From assembly GCA_023313575.1 (NCBI GenBank), contig JAJTTP010000016.1, forward strand, positions 682,001 through 746,000: DNA of 64,000 nt. Reading direction: 5' to 3'. Under the pieces are notes generated by a model. It made no database searches and was not told where the DNA came from. It worked only from the letters and a program-made list of their open reading frames with translations. The position numbers and the translations under genes are program-made. Of the stretch, positions 1-12,616 are shown piece after piece. This DNA comes from Eutypella sp. D-1. Taxonomy: Eukaryota; Ascomycota; Sordariomycetes; Xylariales; Diatrypaceae. The first letter of the stretch is position 1, and each line of letters begins with the position of its first letter.

Positions 1-3000
1 CACCGCTGTATTCCTGTAGTATTGGAGCGCAGGCGAAGGGGGAGGGGCAAGGTCGAGTTTTCTGCTCCCATGAAGTCATCCGTTGCCTGGCTGGTTGACC
101 GGCTAGCTGGTTGGAACGATGTAACTCCCATCCCTATCCCCTTTGCCCCCTTTTCCTGAACTTCCCAGGACAAGACAGACCGCCTCCACCGACGAATCCG
201 GACAGGAAAGAGAGAAAGAAAAAACTCTTCCCCAGCTAGGTCGGTGCTGTCCTATTGGATATGGGTGTTGCGGTTCTTCAGTTCTTTCACATCACACCCC
301 TCCTCGCCTTTCGATTGCCCTGTATCGTCCCCCCACCGAGTGCGTACAACCAACATAACAAACAGGTAAGCTGACCAAAGGTGTTGTTGTACTGATCTTA
401 GGGTCGTTTTTAGTTGGTTTGTTTTCATGTCAGGTCTTTTTTCTCTTTCTTTTCCTTGCCCCCCCCCCCTCTAATCCTTTTTTTTCTGGGGCAATCCCGA
501 GTTTAAGGTGATAAACGCCGAAACGGATGCAACGTGACGTCGCCGCAGCACATCTGATTGCCCGTTCCGGCAACTAGGCTGTCGGGGCGCGCTCTTGTCG
601 TCTCCTGCACGTACGTATGTATGTTGCTTGGGCTGCTGGACGTGCCGTCGCATTGCATCGCATCGCTGAACGGAGCGCCTAGCTAGCTGCCCAGGCAGGC
701 TGACTTCCCAATGGACTCGGGAAAAAGTGATGGATCACTTTTTGTCGGGGCAGGTCGTAGAAACCGGAAAATGGGGTCAGTTTGACCCCCTGGTGATGGG
801 CAGTGGTACATGGGCGCCCTACTGACCTATTTCTTGTGTCCCCCGACTCGCCGGGTACCAGCTGGTATGTAGTGTAGGCTATTCTGGGCATGGAACTTCC
901 CTGGTCGATGTTCCCTCGTGACGGATATGGATATGTATGTACAAGACATGTCGCGTGGGAAGCTAGATCCGAGACATCTTGGGCGGTACTCTTGGATCCG
1001 GCTTTTAGAGTAGGTGGTAGGTCGTGGGACAAGAGTGGAAGGCCCCATTGACCCATTTCCTGGGTCCACGACTTTGGTGGGTAGTAAGTAAGCACGGCCA
1101 TAATTGCTATGTCGGCACCCGTTTGACAGGGACCCTGTGCCAGCCCGAAAGCCGGGCCTTTGGTCACCCAGTCAGACGCCACTATGTATCAGACCCCTAT
1201 AACATATGCCAGGTGATGGAAGTCTGTGTTGCTGTACCTACTTTGTAATGATATGTCCAAGACAAGACTTCTGCATGGCAAATCATCAATCAGGCTGAAC
1301 CCATGGATAACTAACTGGTTTTTAACTCCGTCGGGAGCTTACGTGATGTTGTTCCCGTTGTCCTGGCTAAGTTGACTGGTCACTAAGAAGGGGGGATGGT
1401 CACGCGGGCGCCACCTTTGTGTTTTGTCCCGAGCTTGTTTAACTGGAGTCTTCTGCTGTCCTAGGTTGTCTGACATGCAGGTGGGGTCTGACAATATAAA
1501 GCAGCTATACACTAGGCAAGAACTGGGCGACCAGTCACGTCACTCGACCTAGCTGCCGCGTGAATCTTTCGTACCCGGTTATCAAGATTGAGGAGGGGAG
1601 AGCGGGTGTTCTTAGGATCTCGAAAGGAAGCCCTAGCGATCCTTCCGTCAGTTCTCTCTGTCTGGGGGAGAAAGGAGACATCTCTGTAAGTGATTTGGGC
1701 CGCTATGGCCTCGCTAAGCCGGATTTTTTCCCCAAGCCCTGCAATATACACAACCCGCATTCTACCCGTACGCGAGTCAGTTGTTACTTAAACTAAATAA
1801 TCTACATGCATGCTCGGGTCCGATCTGGCTTTTTGCCGGCGGAATGCGCAAGCGGCCAACGGACCGTGGTTCAGAGGGGGCTTGCATATCTGGCCGGCCC
1901 TTTGGAGTTAACTTACGCCACCCGCTAACTTTCGTGCATGTGTGGACACGCGCAACCTACATACCTCACCGGCAGACGGGGCCAGCCAGGGCTGATCAAC
2001 GTTGAGGGAAACCCATGTAAAAATACGGTGGGCTGGCTTGGCGACGCGGTAAGATGATCCGCACAGGGAAGCCTTTTTTTCTTTTCATCATCTGCACGCA
2101 CGCTTTCACATCATATTGTGCTTCGAGGTCTAGACAAGCTGGGGTTGTAGATTCCGCTGTAGCAACGCGGGAAGTTGTGGCTATGCGGCCTTTACGTGGC
2201 GCTTCGAGGGTGGACATATATATGACGCCCCCGGGGATGATCTGTCTGTACGGCCTGACCGGGGCACCTACAGGATCCATGCATCATTATAATGTAGTCC
2301 GTAATGGTTTTACACAGTAGTGCTGACAATTATCTTCACAATATCCATATGATATTGGGAGAGAATGCGTGCTCCGGAGATCAAAAACCAGGTGCCTAAA
2401 TAGCATGTCAGTGGCCCCTCAAGCCCCTGAGCCCCTGAACCCCTGAACGAGCAACGCCTACTCAAGTAGACACAACCCTAGGTAGCCACACTCTATATAT
2501 CGATTTGAAACAAGCCACGAGACCAATATACCGTATGCAAAGAGCGTGTAGCATACTGCAGCCACATATTAGCCGTTATTGTGCATGCATCATGACCACA
2601 GTGGTCAATATCGAATGCGTCCAAGTTACCGCCCAGGCGATATCTCATATTTAAAGGGGTAATATGTAAATGCCCGTTGCCACGATGTTATGGAAGTACC
2701 TATGTACCCTTTTAGTAACCTAACGTTTCAAGGTTAAACCCTGTAAGGAGTACGAAATACCTAGTGGGTAAACAATCCCTGTCGAAGTGCCCCGCAACGC
2801 CATGCCCCTCTCCCGCATTATCACTACTTAGGTCTTCTGTAGGCATCTACCAAGTACCTAGGTAGTTACTATGTAGGTATTATAGCACTTACTCCATAGC
2901 CCTGGAGTTCAGCGGTCTATGTCTTACCTATGAAGCTGACGACAAGAAAAATTTTAGTCCTCTCCTCCTTGTCCTTCTCTTCTCCCGTCCACATCTCTGT

Positions 3001-5706
3001 CACATCTGCCACACCCTAACCTCCTCATTGATGTACCAATCTATATTCTCGTACGCAAATGTATCTTTCTTAAAATGTTGCCGTTACAGTCCAGAAACAT
3101 GGGCGCTTTGACGTTAGATCTGCCATCGGCGGCACGGACTTGTGCAACGTGATCTGGCCTACGACTCTACTATATGCGGAGTTTAACGAACACCTGCTGG
3201 CTGTATATTTCCAATCCACCTCGCCCTACTATCCCCCCCGCGCACTTATTATCGGATTACTACTTTCAGTGAAACTTGCATGTAAGCCAAGGCCTACTAT
3301 TATAAGACCGACGGGGTAGTTGGTAGATAGAGTAGTGGGGGAAACGACAGGGTAAGTAAGGGTGGGAGAAGGCAAAAAGCCAAAACAAAAATCGCCTAGA
3401 CTATTCTCATCCTTGTATACTTAGGCAGTACACTCCACCCCTGAGGGGAACACGATGTAAAGCAAGGGAGGCCGAAGGTGGACAGGGGAGAAAAAAAGGT
3501 GAACGGGAAGCAACTCTCAAGATCGGTGTTGGATTACACATTCCTACGGCCTTCGAGAAGGAATGAGATGAGAAAAAAAGTTTCAACTTATGGAGTTTCC
3601 TATTCCAACCAACAGATGCGCGGGCTCCTACATGACCAGCCATGATTCTCACAACTGGCTTGCAGTAGCCAGGCACGTACATGCGGTCATGCTGCAGACA
3701 TACCATGAACCCAACACTCTCGAGAGAAGGATCCCACGCTCACGACGAGCTGTCTCGATATGGTCCAATCCTTGCATCGATGACTGTGCTGAAATGCTAC
3801 CTCACATATTGGAAGCTATGCATTCGCTCATTCACTGGCGTGTGACGACTCTACAGAAGCGAGCGGGACAACTACAGGAGCCACTCACGTTCATATCACG
3901 GCTCTGCGGAGATAAATCGTAATGAAGTATTTCGCTCATGGGGAAGCGCTGATCCATATACTTTGATGTTCTGAAATAGGTGAGTCCGCATGTGATTACT
4001 AACCACGATAACCTCAGAACATAGCAGTCTTGGCTTTCCGCCAGAAGTCCCTTTACTTGTGGATTCTATAGGTAACTATATACCTCCGTGTTCTCCGTTA
4101 CTCTGGATATACTTGACGAAGTATATTCTCTTATATACCTGAATCCTATTATAATCCACCACTGGTTGCTTGCTGGTTACTTCCAGCCCTCTTTTCCCAT
4201 GTCCTCCAGTGCCACCTGGTACCTTGCGGCTTGATCCTCTCTAGTACACGTGGAGCATGTACAAGGAAGCACTGGATCGTTAAACAAGCTTAAAGTACAC
4301 GGTTACGGTGTGACAGAATTCCCATCCATAGTGCGTCGGGTCAGCATGGCTCTTTGATTTCCTATACGCCACTCCAACCCGGAAGTTTGGGTCGCTCTTT
4401 ACAATCCCTCGTCTTTTATCCTCATCCCTGATGACCAGGCATTTCCCTCTCATGCATACACTCAGCATCCTGCCTCTTGATATTATTATAGCCATGACTA
4501 TTCAAATACCTCAGGCGTCCGTGGCGGCAGTCTTCCGTTCCGGCCATGCGGATATGGCATAACTTTGTCCACATATACGCTTACCAGTCGTGAATCCATG
4601 CGTACTATACCTTGACCTGGCTCTTCATCCCGGGTCTCGGATACTGCACCTTGATCTATCTCGAGCCTTCATTGCCTCGCCTATTAGTCCCCCCCTCAGC
4701 CTCTACCTCCTTTACAATGTCCTCTGACTGGCCCCCTCTTCATTTAGTCCCTAACTGCATTGATCATCGTCCCTCCCGTCTTCTCTCACGTGGACCATAC
4801 ACATGAACTAGTGTTCTTAGTACGATATTATCCTCGATTAACACTAGCGCGGCTCTCTCTCGCCCCCCTTTGGGTTCCACAGTCAACCTAGGTGCTCACT
4901 CATGAAACATGTCTTGCAATGTACGCCATTGATGTAATGACTCGTGCCCGTGGTATCCAGGTACTTTTCGGTGAGTGAGTATGCCTGTGCTCGCTAGCTA
5001 GTCCATGCAGAAAATACCGGAAGGGTAGTTTCATAAGAAGCGGCAGTGTGTGCTACTCACCTGATGGTTTTATGTCGCCTCAAGCTTTCAGGTATTCCCC
5101 CATTTCTCTTTTAGCAGCGCGGCCCGTTACCGAGAGGGCACTGGACCGGCGCTATTACAGTCCCGTCATACTCCATGGTACCCCGTACCCCGGACACCCC
5201 CTACTGTCGACTACTAGCACTACTGGTGACACCCCACCAGGCGGGCCTTACTCGCTTAGAAGCAAGTTTCCAGGCTCTCGGGAACTTGATCACATATATA
5301 AATATGTATAACCCTATTTCCGCTGAGTGAATGGCCTTCAGTTCTTCTTCCCTGAGGTCTTAAGCTCTCTGTTCACACGCCGCTCATCGTTACGCCTGAA
5401 CTCGAAATCAAGGGGTATAGGGTTCTGGAGAACGAGTTGCCTCCGGTCTACATAACGGCTCCTACGATTTTGAACTAAACCGCGCTCATTCGGAGTCTTG
5501 TCCGTCGCCGCCGCCGTATCACAATCCTGTCGTTTTCGATTATCCCGTGAGAATTTCCCAGTAGTTACTTCCTTCACACTTATATCGACAGTTGTGTGCC
5601 TTTGCTGTTACCGTTGCAGAGGGCATGTGTATGCACCCCTCCTGACCCGTGCATACATACCGGCAGGCTGTTCAGCATTTGGCACCCACCCAAACCTGCA
5701 GGCTGC
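1..5706. other. long intergenic region, no supportable gene
   Basis: Short open frames occur on both strands, but none shows a recognisable domain, consistent coding pattern or intron-joined extension. Pyrimidine-rich and CTAGGTA-type motifs are scattered through it. On the minus strand between about 3960 and 4800 several open stretches are separated by single stops and could be a very decayed coding relic, but I recognise nothing in them. No tRNA-like cloverleaf or T-loop consensus was seen. The last part is presumably the promoter and 5' leader of the D-lactate dehydrogenase gene. Confidence 0.5.
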
Positions 5707-7956
5707 ATGTCGACGAGACAATTTGTCAGGCGCCTTTGTGGCGCACAGAAAAGACCGTTCTTTACCTCCACACGGCTGAATAAGCCTGCCAGCGGAAACG
5801 GAGGGGGCATCGGGCGATCGACTCCCGGCCCGGGCCATCAGGGCCCGAGATGGTCCGGGCGCTCCGTCGCCGCCCTAACGGCTACGGCCGGCATGCTTGG
5901 TTGGGGTATAGCGGCCACCACCCTGCAGCAGGGCCCACCTAAACACAAGGTCATGCTTTTTGATAGCAAAACCCCTAAACCAGAATATGCTACCTTACCT
6001 GAGATGGAGGATGTAGGTTCATCTTGCTTCGTCGTCTCACATTCATCCCTTACTAAACAAGGTCGGGATATGCATGTTGCCGCTGACCAATTTCGCCCCT
6101 TTTCCTTCTAGGCGATAAAGGAGATCCGGCGGGCCATTAAGGCGCATGGCGAGGTGAATGATATCATCAGCACGGATCCGGATGACTTACACGCTCATGG
6201 TTACTCTGAATGGTCGACCACGAACCCGGACGGGCTGCCCGTAGCAGTGGCGTACCCGCGATCGACAGAGCAAGTGTCCACCATATTGCGCGTGTGCAAC
6301 CAGTACCGGGTGCCCGCCATTGGGTACTCGGGCGGCTCGAGCCTCGAGGGTAACTTCTCCGCCCCCTTCGGCGGCATCAGCGTCGATTACGCCTATATGG
6401 ACCGCATAGTCCAGTTCAACCAGGAGGACATGGATGTCGTTGTCCAGCCCGGTATTGGGTGGCAGGATCTGAATGAGAAGCTCAGAGGTAGCGGGCTCTT
6501 CTTCCCCATCGACCCTGGTGCGTGACTATAATTCTATTTATTTTTGGTTGTTCGTGATCCCCTATTTGGCCTGTTGAAGTCCAGAAAAGACTGAAACATC
6601 GTCACATATATAAAGGACGTCTTCCTCCCATCATCTAGAGTAGCTGAACCTTCAAGTCAATCAAGCCATATCCTCCATTTCAACATGGCCGATATCGTTT
6701 CGACTTTCCGCAATCCCGTCCGCAACCGGGATTGCTTTTACTGGACTTAAGATTTAAAGCAAGCTTTTTGTTGCATGGCATTCACGCCTTGGGCTTCGGT
6801 CGCTGACTTGGGATTTATCCGTCAATAGGCCCGAGTGCCAAGATCGGTGGTATGATTGGGACGAACTGCTCAGGTACGAACGCGGTCAAGTACGGCACTA
6901 TGAAAGACTGGGTCATCAATCTCACCGTTGTGCTTGCGGACGGAACCATAATCAAGACGCGGCGACGCCCACGGAAGAGCTCGGCTGGATATAATCTGAA
7001 CAGTCTTTTCGTCGGCTCCGAGGGAACACTGGGGCTGGTAACTGAAGGTACGAAAGCACGCACACACCTATCGTTAAATATACTTCTGACACTATGTGCG
7101 TAAAGCCACCTTGAAACTTGCCGTCGTGCCCGAGGAGACGTCTGTGGCTGTGGTGGATTTCCCGACGATCCGGGCCGCGGCGTCAGCGGCAGCAGAGGTG
7201 ATGCAGACGGGGATACCCGTGGCGGCGATGGAGGTTATGGACGAGGTGCAGATGAGGGTGGTGAACCTTAGTGGGGCGACCGCACCGAAAACCTGGAAGG
7301 AGGTGCCAACGCTATTCTTCAAGTTCGCGGGCACCAAGGGCGGCGTCAAGGAGGACATCAGCCGCGTCCAGAGCATCACGCGCCGCAACAAGGGCGGCAA
7401 CTTCGAGTTCGCCAAGGATGAGCGCGAGCAGAAGCTGCTCTGGTCCGCCCGAAAGGAGTCCCTGTGGTCCATGCTTGCGCTAAGGAAGGCGGGCGAGGAA
7501 GTTTGTAAGTATTCTGGTCTACGCAATATGCCCCCCACCCCCCACCTATGGAGTATACTTACACGCTACGAAAAAAAAATAGGGAGCACGGACGTGGCGG
7601 TCCCGTTCAGTCGATTGGCGGACATCATAGAGGTGTCGAAGAAGGAGATGGACGATCTGGGGTTGTTCGCGAGCATCCTGGGCCACATCGGAGACGGGAA
7701 TTTCCACGAGAGCATCATGTACAACCGGCAGGACCCTGCGGAGCGGGAGAAGGTCGAGGTTTGCGTCAAGAATATGGTGCAGCGCGCCCTCGACATGGAA
7801 GGGACCTGCACGGGCGAGCACTCAGTGGGCTGGGGCAAGAAGGAGTCCCTCCTCCTCGAGGTCGGCCCGGATACCCTCGCCGTCATGCGCCAGATCAAGT
7901 ACGCCCTTGACCCCCGATGGATCATGAATCCGGGCAAGATCATGGACCTGGCTTGA
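5707..7956 (+). CDS. DLD1: D-lactate dehydrogenase (cytochrome), mitochondrial, FAD-linked
   Basis: Oxidises D-lactate to pyruvate and passes electrons to cytochrome c at the mitochondrial inner membrane or intermembrane space. Five exons are inferred: 5707-6012, 6112-6517, 6829-7047, 7106-7504 and 7583-7956, giving 567 aa, close to yeast Dld1. Every junction has GT..AG and restores the frame (for example [14 protein letters not shown] and GEEV|W). The N-terminus is an Arg-rich mitochondrial presequence ([12 protein letters not shown]) followed by a hydrophobic segment, the usual bipartite signal. The FAD-binding PCMH domain follows, with [11 protein letters not shown] and [22 protein letters not shown]. 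The C-terminal FAD-oxidase domain carries HIGDGNFH and ends [14 protein letters not shown], both hallmarks of the family. Translation could begin 37 codons upstream at 5596, but the ATG at 5707 gives the better presequence. Intron 2 is unusually long (311 bp). Confidence 0.95.
6710..6735. repeat. perfect hairpin inside DLD1 intron 2
   Basis: A 9-bp inverted repeat (GCAATCCCG / CGGGATTGC) flanks an 8-base loop within the 311-bp second intron. Function unknown; it could be a structured intronic element or chance. Confidence 0.5.
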
Positions 7957-8621
7957 TTGATCTCACTGGAAGCGAACGGGCCTTTTTTTTAATCTGAGGG
8001 GATGGAGGTTGTCACATCATGTTGGGAAGGGACTCAGGGGGCGGACCGGGTGCATGGTGGTGGAATCAACATGCTGAAACATATTTGGCAGTCATGGTGA
8101 AGCCGCATAAGCATAGATTGGGAAAAATAAAAATAAAAAATCAAATCATTGGGAATAGGACAAACCTCAAAGTCTTGCACGTATTTACCTCTTTGCTGCC
8201 ATCAAAGGGCTCTTTAGCGTGGCCTAGGTGCTGTCTGGAAGGATGGTAGAAGCATATATATGCATTCGCTAGTCTTGATATAAACAGCGCATATAGATCA
8301 GCGGTCAAGACAGATGATTATAGCTTTTAGTACATCTGGGATCATCTACTTGATATACATTTGATATAGATCTCATAGACACTCTCGTAGCTAGTCGTTA
8401 GCTTGGTGAGCTTATTCCTATAGATAGCCCACCCCATTCCTTTCCATGCCATACATAGCCTGGGACTTCATCGTCGGAGTCTCGTCGGTCTCATCCATCG
8501 GCACCTTTTGACATGTCCCAGGCAGCGCCACCCGAGGCGTCACCACCGGGGGCCAGATGCAGACGCAGAAGCGCCACCGTTCTAATTAGCTGACTGGTGA
8601 CGAAGACTGCGAAGACTTTAG
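7957..8621. other. intergenic, 3' flank of DLD1
   Basis: Contains the DLD1 3' region with a T-rich stretch just after the stop. No gene is recognised. Confidence 0.5.
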
Positions 8622-8880
8622 AGTGCCGTCTTAAGGACAGTCAAAGGTATCCGCAAGGGCCGAATCGTTATCGATCTCCGTGCCCTCAACAAGCAGACGC
8701 CAACCCAGGAGGCCATCATCCAAAAGATGAAAGGCTACTTTTATGCTTCCGTCTTCGATTGTTCCCAGTTTACTTTTTTCTTTTATCACCTGCCTGTACA
8801 CCCCGATTACAGGAATCGAATGCTCGTTGTCTCGCCCCGGAGACTTGAAGGCTCCGACGTCGCCTTGATGGGGAAGTATG
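8622..8880 (+). mobile_element. fossil fragment of a Ty3/gypsy-type reverse transcriptase
   Basis: One open frame of about 85 codons matches the finger/palm start of a fungal Ty3/gypsy reverse transcriptase. It reads KGRIVIDLRALNKQTPT, then SVFDCSQFTFFFYHLPVHP, then NRMLVVSPRRLEGSDVALMG. The family pattern is KGR-V-D-R-LN, then S-FD-S-FFYQ--VHP, then T-V-S-RG-E-F-VA-MG. Relative to that pattern the segment between LNK and KGYFYASVFD is shortened, and the frame leaves homology after MGKYGSY. No LTR or other pol domain is recognisable nearby. Composition is normal, so it does not carry the heavy CpA-to-TpA decay seen at 34-47 kb. It is a dead relic, not a gene. Confidence 0.75.
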
Positions 8881-9852
8881 GTAGTTATATATCCCACCCA
8901 CCACATATCCCACAAACACCCCCCCACCCCCCTTCCCCACAAACCTCCACCATCGTCCGGGACGACGACACAGACACAGACACCCGGAGTCAAGTCCACG
9001 AGTGTGAGTTCTAGTTCTTGTTCTGCTTCTGCTTCTAGTCCTAGGTTGTTTCTGATTATCTCTACCACAGCCACAACGAAACTAGACCTCTAATACAGCG
9101 GAGGGGGGAAGTGTGGTTGGAGCTCGTTGCTGTTGCTACTGGACAAACGAAGCAGCAAGGCAAGGCGCCAACAGGCACGAGGAGACCTACCCGACCGCCG
9201 TGAGGAAAGCGGAGCAAGGTGCTGGGTTTGTACGTGTTTACCTGATCGTAGACCATCATTAGGCTTTTGATTATTCACGTACTTACCTACCTACCTACTA
9301 GTTATCTATCTCATTGGATGAGGAGAGTAGGAGGGTCCCGGGGGGTGGGGGGTGTCGACAGGAGACGAGCGCAGGACTGCTTCTTCTTTATCCGCCCTGG
9401 GCGGTATATATATCGTATATAATAAATAAGACACATGATCATGGGATGGGGTGGATAAGGAGGCAAAAGAAAACGACAACAAACTCCTCATGGAGTGGCT
9501 AGGCACGAGAACAACCAGCGAAGCGAAACACAATTCGGGCGGGCGGAATCCCTGTAGGGGGGGGGCTGATAGATCAAATTCTTTCTTTTTGTTTTTGATC
9601 TCGAAAAATTCATCCTTTTGTCCTTGTCTCGTGAAATTTTCCTTTCCCGTGATAAGCACGGAAGAAAAAAAAAGACGGATATACCATATGAACTCCAGCC
9701 CCATGCGTGATACAAGTTCAAACCATCATGGCCCCTTGCTTGCCGAAAACCTTGAATTTCTTTTTTTCCCTTCCTTCCCTTTCGTGATCTTCCGCTAGCT
9801 AGCTAGCTACCAAGACGAGTCCAGACCAGTGAAAGTACAGCCTACTACTACC
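8881..9852. other. intergenic, simple-repeat-rich
   Basis: Contains a C/A-rich run near 8890-8950, GACACA repeats, ACCTACCTACCTA near 9285 and pyrimidine-rich tracts. This is 3' flank of the convergent RPS4 gene. No gene is seen. Confidence 0.5.
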
Positions 9853-10159
9853 TTAGTGACCGGCCAGGGCGTGGGCCCGACGGCGATCTCTCTCCTCGGC
9901 AATGGAGAGCTTGACACCCTTGCCCTTGGGCAGGGAGATCCAGGGCTTCTCGGAGCCTATGACGAAGACGTTGGTCTCGCGGGTGGCGAAGGTGTTGTCA
10001 ATGGCGTCCTTGATGTGGACAATGTTGAAACCACCATCGTGTCTCTCCCGGTGGGTGATGACACCGACACGACCCATGTTACGACCACCGGTCACCATGG
10101 CAATGGCGCCCGTGTCGAACTTGACAAAGTCCTCGATCCTGCCAGTGGCCAGGTTGATC

Positions 10160-10191
<32 letters not shown>

Positions 10192-10933
10192 AGGGTAGCG
10201 GATCCTGTTCAAGAGGAGCATCACATCTGGTTAGCAAGCGGAACAGGAAAAGGGGAACATACCAGCCATCAGTTCGAGCCTCGTTTTCGTGAAGAAGGGG
10301 TGGTTCAACCAAAGCTTGATCCAACGGCTGAATGATGTCTGACAGAACTTACGTTCTAGCATCGTGCGTGACCAAGAATGGGATTCCGCCCCGGCCGAGC
10401 TGCACGCGCTTGACCTTGCCGAGCTTGTACTCGGCCTCCTCGGCCTGAATGCGGTGGACGGCGAATCGTCCCTTGGTGTCGTAGATGAGACGGAAGTTCT
10501 CGCCGGTCTTGTCGATGGTGATGACGTCCATGAAACCCGAGGGGTAGGTGATGTCGGTTCGGACCTTGCCGTCAACCTTGACCAGACGCTGCATGAGAAT
10601 GGCCTTGGTCTCGCGGTAGTTCAGCGCGTACTTGAGGCGGTTGCGGATGAAGATGATCAGAGGGAGGGCATCGCGAGCCTTGTGAGGACCGGCCGAGGCC
10701 TTGGGGGCGTAGACACCGGAAAGTTTGTCGAGAAGCCAGTGCGAGGGGGCGCTAAGGCGCTTCTGGTGCTTCTTTCTGTGAAAAGGGAGGGATTTATTAG
10801 CATTTCATACGAGACAAAAAGCAGTCATCATCACGATTGATCATCACGACAGGCAAAAGCAGAGTCGCAAGTCGCGGGAAAGAAGGAAGGAAGGGCTGCT
10901 TTATTGTATTTGCACTTACGGTCCTCTACCCAT
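9853..10933 (-). CDS. RPS4: 40S ribosomal protein S4 (eS4)
   Basis: Structural protein of the small ribosomal subunit. Three exons on the minus strand: 10933-10920 (only 14 nt), 10775-10353 and 10204-9853, giving 262 aa, the usual eS4 length. The joined N-terminus reads [20 protein letters not shown], near-identical to eS4 across eukaryotes. The central domain has [20 protein letters not shown], and the C-terminal KOW region has [20 protein letters not shown]. The junctions GGACC|GTAAGT, AGAAC|GTAAGT and CAG|GATCC all preserve frame. The intron after codon 4 is typical of fungal ribosomal protein genes. The ORFs read on the opposite strand are shadows. Confidence 0.98.
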
Positions 10934-12106
10934 GTTGACTGTTGGTTAGTATGGTCGTATCCGTAGATCGTGGGGGAAGAGAAGAAGGTTGAAGTGATGG
11001 TGGTGGTGGTAGGTTGTGAGGTTGTGATCCGGTATCTTGTTTTTTTCTTCTGCCGGTGGAAGGCCTAGAGTAAAATTCACTTGGGGGAGGGAAAGCGCCT
11101 AATTGGAAAATGTGGGAAATTGTTGTGTGTGTCTGCCCTAATGGAACTAGACTAAGAAAGCCCCACCTTCGCATATCAGATAACGATAAGAAGATAGCTT
11201 ATTCCCTTATCTGCTCCTTATCTGGGTAACAGTTACAGGTAGGTAGGTGGGCTTAGTGGTCAATGCGCAAATCCACATTAGCCACACTTGAGCGTTCTAG
11301 GTGTCACTAGCCACACTCAGTCTTTTTTTTTATCTCCTAACCCCCGTCTACTCTCCTATCTCCCCTTTACTTTAAGAAGACTGTTACCGACGAGGGAAGC
11401 ATCTACGGTCGTTGGCAGCGCCTTGCGCAAAGTGAAATATTTCATGAGAATATCTATTCACTCATCTGATGGATGTAATGGTCTGCTCTGATGACCAAGC
11501 CATCTATCACGAACATCCAGCCCCAATCATATCACATGGTAGACTAGATCACTTAAAAATCGACAGTTCGGCCCAGCAACACCTGTCTGGATATACCCAA
11601 TCGTTTAACTAAGTATTCATCGCTAAGGATATGATATTCGAGTTTTATCTGTACTGTAGTTCTCATGATTTCCTGTTGTTATTCCTCCTCCTCCTCCTCC
11701 GACGACGACACTATCACTAGGTAGGTAGGTATTTCCAAGGACAAAACCCTCGTAAATATACACATACACCACACACACACGCACCCCCTCCCCCTCGTCC
11801 CGCCCTCGTCTCTTTCCATGTCCTTATCCTCCAAAACAGGCCTATCTATCCGGTAATGACAGTGATGTTGTTCGTAACCCCGGGTTCCATTTCTAGCCCA
11901 CAGAATCGCAGCAACCAGTAAGGGCACCACTCAAGGACGCACAACAACAACACTGGTGGTGCCTTGCCTTGTAGAAGCAGCAGCCGATTCATTTCCCTGT
12001 AAAAGGAACTCTGTCCCGAAGAAGAAAAATAATAATAATAATCTCAAAATCTGTCGTTGTCGGAGATGGGGGCCGTCCATCGTCTCGGAGATATATATAT
12101 CATATA

Positions 12107-12151
<45 letters not shown>

Positions 12152-12616
12152 AGACTTTCGTAGATGTGGTAAGACGGAGACAAATGCGATAATGATGTAG
12201 AGGTCTGCTTACGGTCCGTAGCATCATCGCCCCGGAAGCCGAGAGTCTCGTCGTAGATGTTCGCAGTTGTCGTAGTGGCTCACGGAAAAGCCCATACTGA
12301 CCACGCCCGAAGCGTCAGCAACAGCCCACATAACCCACCCACCCACACATCGTCATCCTCAGCAACATCGTCGCGGGGAAACTGGGGCACGTGGAATATG
12401 GGATTAGCGGCCACGGAGCGGGGGTTCCGAAGAAAGTCGCCAATTGCTTTGCTCATTCGCTTGCTCGTTCTTTCGTTCGTTCGTTCGTTCGTTCGCACTA
12501 TGATGATTTTCCCTAATAACGCCTGGAACCACCACCACGCCGTAGACATTATCCTCTCATGCTGGTAGTAATCAATCAAGTTCTCTTTCGAATTTCTGGA
12601 ATGCGCCGCCACGGCC
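10934..12616. other. intergenic between RPS4 and the Myb gene
   Basis: Contains the RPS4 promoter and the 3' flank of the Myb-domain gene. Includes CTCCTCCTCC near 11690, a long AG dinucleotide tract at 12111-12150 and a TTCG run near 12470-12495. No gene is recognised. Confidence 0.5.
12111..12150. repeat. (AG)20 dinucleotide microsatellite
   Basis: Uninterrupted AG repeat of about 40 bases in the 3' flank of the Myb-domain gene. Confidence 0.9.

Noticed and set aside
143..358. 71-residue ORF at the left end, followed by a GTAAG-like donor
   Set aside because: No domain, no matching downstream exon and low-complexity surroundings.
679..1182. 167-residue minus-strand ORF
   Set aside because: No recognisable motif and overlaps other equally open frames; likely chance.
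9829..10335. 168-residue plus-strand ORF
   Set aside because: Antisense to the RPS4 exons; it crosses an RPS4 intron and matches nothing.
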